From the NCBI GenBank assembly GCA_021204735.1, contig JAJPYV010000170.1, positions 1 to 7,642 of the forward strand: a stretch of DNA of 7,642 nucleotides, read 5' to 3'. Positions within the stretch are counted from its first letter, which is position 1. Each line of letters begins with the position of its first letter. The notes below the pieces were generated by a model that did no database searches, was not told the DNA's origin, and saw nothing but the letters and a program-made list of their open reading frames with translations. The translations under genes and the position numbers were made by a program. Positions 5,767-7,642 of this stretch are shown here, one piece after another. The stretch is from Prevotella sp. Lineage in GTDB: Bacteria; Bacteroidota; Bacteroidia; Bacteroidales; Bacteroidaceae.

Positions 5767-7299
5767 ATGCCAGTCGCATCCTCCAACAATAAACGCCTAG
5801 CCAAGAACACGCTCCTTCTCTATTTCCGCATGTTCCTAAACATGGCCATAATGCTCTATACGAGCAGGGTCGTGTTGAGAATCCTTGGGGTGGAAGATTA
5901 CGGAATCTACAACGTCGTAGGCGGCGTCGTGACAATGCTTAATATAATAACCGGAGCATTGTCCATCACCATCAGCCGGTACATTACTTTCGAATTGGGA
6001 CGAGGCGACAAGAAGCGGCTGTCAACGGTATTCTCCACATCGGTGATGATTCAAGTGGCGATGGCGTTATTCATTTGTATTGTTGCGGAAATTGTCGGAG
6101 TATGGTTCCTTAATGCGAAGATGAACATTCCCGTAGAAAGGATGTATGCAGCCAATTGGGTGCTTCAATGCTCCATCGTCACATTTATGGTGAATCTGGT
6201 GAACATCCCCTATAACGCCACGATAATCGCTCATGAGAAGATGTCCGCGTTCGCCTATCTGAGTATACTGGAAGTATCGTTGAAACTTGCCATCGTTTTC
6301 TTGTTGCCCATATTCCCTTTCGACAAGCTCATAATCTATGCCATACTGCAACTCTGTGTCGCCATATCAATCCGCTTCTCCTACGGGTTCTATTGCCAAC
6401 GCCATTTCAGCGAGGCACATTTCAAGTTCACTGTCGACAAGAAACTTATCCGGGAGATGTTCGGTTTGATAGGCTGGGCATTTTGGGGTAACGGTGCCGT
6501 CATATTGAGGGACCAAGGAAGCAATGTGTTGCTCAATCTGTTTTGCGGGCCTGCGGTAAACGCCGCCCGTGGAGTGGCAGTGCAGGTAAACACTGCCGTT
6601 TACAGCTTCACTACCAATTTCCTTACCGCCCTGAACCCCCAGATAACCAAATCCTATTCCGGCGGCAACCTGCAATACATGCACAGTTTGATTATAAAAG
6701 GCGGAAAGTTCGGATTCTTCATCCTCCTGATACTGTTGATGCCCCTATGCGCCAACATAGATTACGTCTTGGGGCTTTGGCTGGTTCATGTACCCCCACA
6801 CACGGCTGCATTCGTTGTCCTAACTTTATTGTATTCCCTTTTCGACTGTTGGGGGAATCCTTTGGTGACGGGAGTGCTGGCCGAGGCTAATATAAAAACC
6901 TATGAAATCATTTTGTCGCTTTTATACGTGACCAATATCGTGTCGTCCTATTTCTTCTTGAAATGGGGATTCGAGCCAGAATGGGTATTCATTCTGAATA
7001 TCATTTTCAAGGCGGTGATTATAGGTGTACTCGTATGGCATTCGAATAGGAAATACCACTTTCCCGTTCGTGAATTCATCACCCAGACCGTTCTCCGTTG
7101 CGTTGCAGTATTCTGCCTATGTTATGCTTTCATACGTCTTGTAAGAATAGATGTGGGTGGTGATTTTGCCAATTTCATTCTATCCTGCCTCTGCATATTC
7201 TGTTTTACCTTGATAGCCATCTACTTCATCGGCTTAAGCAGAAAGGAAACCGATTATTTCATTGGCGTAATCAAGAACAGGATAAGGGCAAAGAAGTAG
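5767..7299 (+). CDS. Wzx-type polysaccharide flippase (MOP/PST superfamily)
   Basis: This is a 510-residue polytopic inner-membrane protein with roughly 12-14 hydrophobic spans over its whole length. It fits the oligosaccharide flippase family, which moves undecaprenyl-diphosphate-linked repeat units from the cytoplasmic to the periplasmic face for capsule or O-antigen assembly. The N-terminus (NNKRLAKNTLLLYFRMFL, then YTSRVVLRILGVEDYGIYNV) is the typical Bacteroidales form, with the LGVEDYGIYN block in loop 1. Further family marks are ISRYITFELGRGD (about residues 67-79), NIPYNATIIAHEK and a central NPQITKSYSGG. ATG 5767 is the first possible start, because an in-frame TAA lies at 5746-5748; the ribosome binding site is weak, as is usual in this phylum. 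Its G+C is clearly higher than that of the preceding four genes. The next gene starts 19 bp downstream, so the two are likely co-transcribed. The transported glycan cannot be inferred. Confidence 0.93.
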   Translation: MPVASSNNKRLAKNTLLLYFRMFLNMAIMLYTSRVVLRILGVEDYGIYNVVGGVVTMLNIITGALSITISRYITFELGRGDKKRLSTVFSTSVMIQVAMALFICIVAEIVGVWFLNAKMNIPVERMYAANWVLQCSIVTFMVNLVNIPYNATIIAHEKMSAFAYLSILEVSLKLAIVFLLPIFPFDKLIIYAILQLCVAISIRFSYGFYCQRHFSEAHFKFTVDKKLIREMFGLIGWAFWGNGAVILRDQGSNVLLNLFCGPAVNAARGVAVQVNTAVYSFTTNFLTALNPQITKSYSGGNLQYMHSLIIKGGKFGFFILLILLMPLCANIDYVLGLWLVHVPPHTAAFVVLTLLYSLFDCWGNPLVTGVLAEANIKTYEIILSLLYVTNIVSSYFFLKWGFEPEWVFILNIIFKAVIIGVLVWHSNRKYHFPVREFITQTVLRCVAVFCLCYAFIRLVRIDVGGDFANFILSCLCIFCFTLIAIYFIGLSRKETDYFIGVIKNRIRAKK

Positions 7300-7318
7300 T
7301 ATAAACGTTTAAAGTTAT

Positions 7319-7642
7319 ATGTCACTAAAATCTTATATCAAGAGAGGTATCAAATACCTCTTGGTGGAGAGCAGGAAAGAACATGTCACGGCCAATGTGG
7401 CTGTACTTGCTCCGAATGAGTTATTAGCAGGTCGTACCGCCTTGATTACAGGCGGCACGAGCGGCATAGGTTTCGCCATAGCCAAGGCCTTCCTCCGTAG
7501 TGGAGCCAACATTGTCATAACCGGCCGTTCGGAAGAACGTCTCATGTCAGCTTGCAACGAGTTGAAATCGCAGAACTCCAAGGGGGGGGGGATTTTTTCC
7601 CGTAAAAAGGCCCACAGGAAGCTTGCAGGCGTAAAAAGTTGG
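7319..7642 (+). CDS. Short-chain dehydrogenase/reductase, N-terminal part
   Basis: The frame opens at ATG 7319 and runs off the window end (108 codons visible). After a basic, partly hydrophobic leader of about 37 residues it has the classical SDR dinucleotide-binding start: GRTALITGGTSGIG, with the glycine motif TGGTSGIG at about residues 44-51, then AIAKAFLRSGANIVITGRSEERL. The arginine after the second strand (ITGRSEER) suggests NADP(H) preference. The catalytic Ser-Tyr-Lys lies beyond the window. The leader is longer than in minimal SDRs. The gene follows the flippase by 19 bp and probably acts in synthesis or modification of the same polysaccharide. From about position 7580 onward the encoded sequence no longer looks like an SDR, which I attribute to sequencing error (see findings). 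The family call is firm; the substrate is unknown. Confidence 0.9.
   Translation, partial: MSLKSYIKRGIKYLLVESRKEHVTANVAVLAPNELLAGRTALITGGTSGIGFAIAKAFLRSGANIVITGRSEERLMSACNELKSQNSKGGGIFSRKKAHRKLAGVKSW

Noticed and set aside
6543..6890. 115-codon plus-strand frame inside the flippase gene
   Set aside because: It lies in a different phase inside a clear polytopic membrane protein, and its Arg/Pro/Cys-rich composition is typical of a shadow frame.
1..7642. CRISPR array, tRNA, rRNA, transposase or integrase
   Set aside because: I looked on both strands and saw no spaced repeats, no cloverleaf candidate and no recombinase-like protein.

Overview
The window looks like a piece of a Bacteroidales genome (Bacteroides, Parabacteroides or a close relative). 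The evidence is the style of the flippase, the Bacteroidetes-type TAnnTTTG promoter element, weak Shine-Dalgarno sequences, and a surface-polysaccharide locus with genes of foreign-looking composition inside it. The right end appears to be the edge of a draft contig with homopolymer errors.

Layout. (1) Positions 2-346 hold the C-terminal part of a WecG/TagA/CpsF-family glycosyltransferase, cut by the window start. (2) Positions 347-609 are AT-rich and contain a possible 29-residue membrane microprotein on the minus strand, with a promoter-like element. (3) Positions 610-5608 carry four plus-strand genes in tight order: a large membrane-anchored KAP P-loop NTPase, a TIGR04255-like protein, and two small proteins of unknown function whose genes overlap by ATGA. 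(4) Positions 5609-5766 are non-coding and hold two small dyads. (5) Positions 5767-7299 encode a Wzx-type polysaccharide flippase, followed after 19 bp by the start of a short-chain dehydrogenase/reductase that runs off the window.

How the genes fit together. The outer genes belong to capsule or O-antigen-like polysaccharide synthesis: a glycosyltransferase, the flippase that moves the lipid-linked repeat unit across the inner membrane, and a sugar-type oxidoreductase. The four inner genes have no evident link to polysaccharide synthesis and are much richer in A+T. They look like an acquired accessory cassette. A KAP NTPase (the superfamily that includes the phage-exclusion protein PifA) with co-directional small unknown genes suggests a defence or other conflict system. 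That role is an inference from family and context only.
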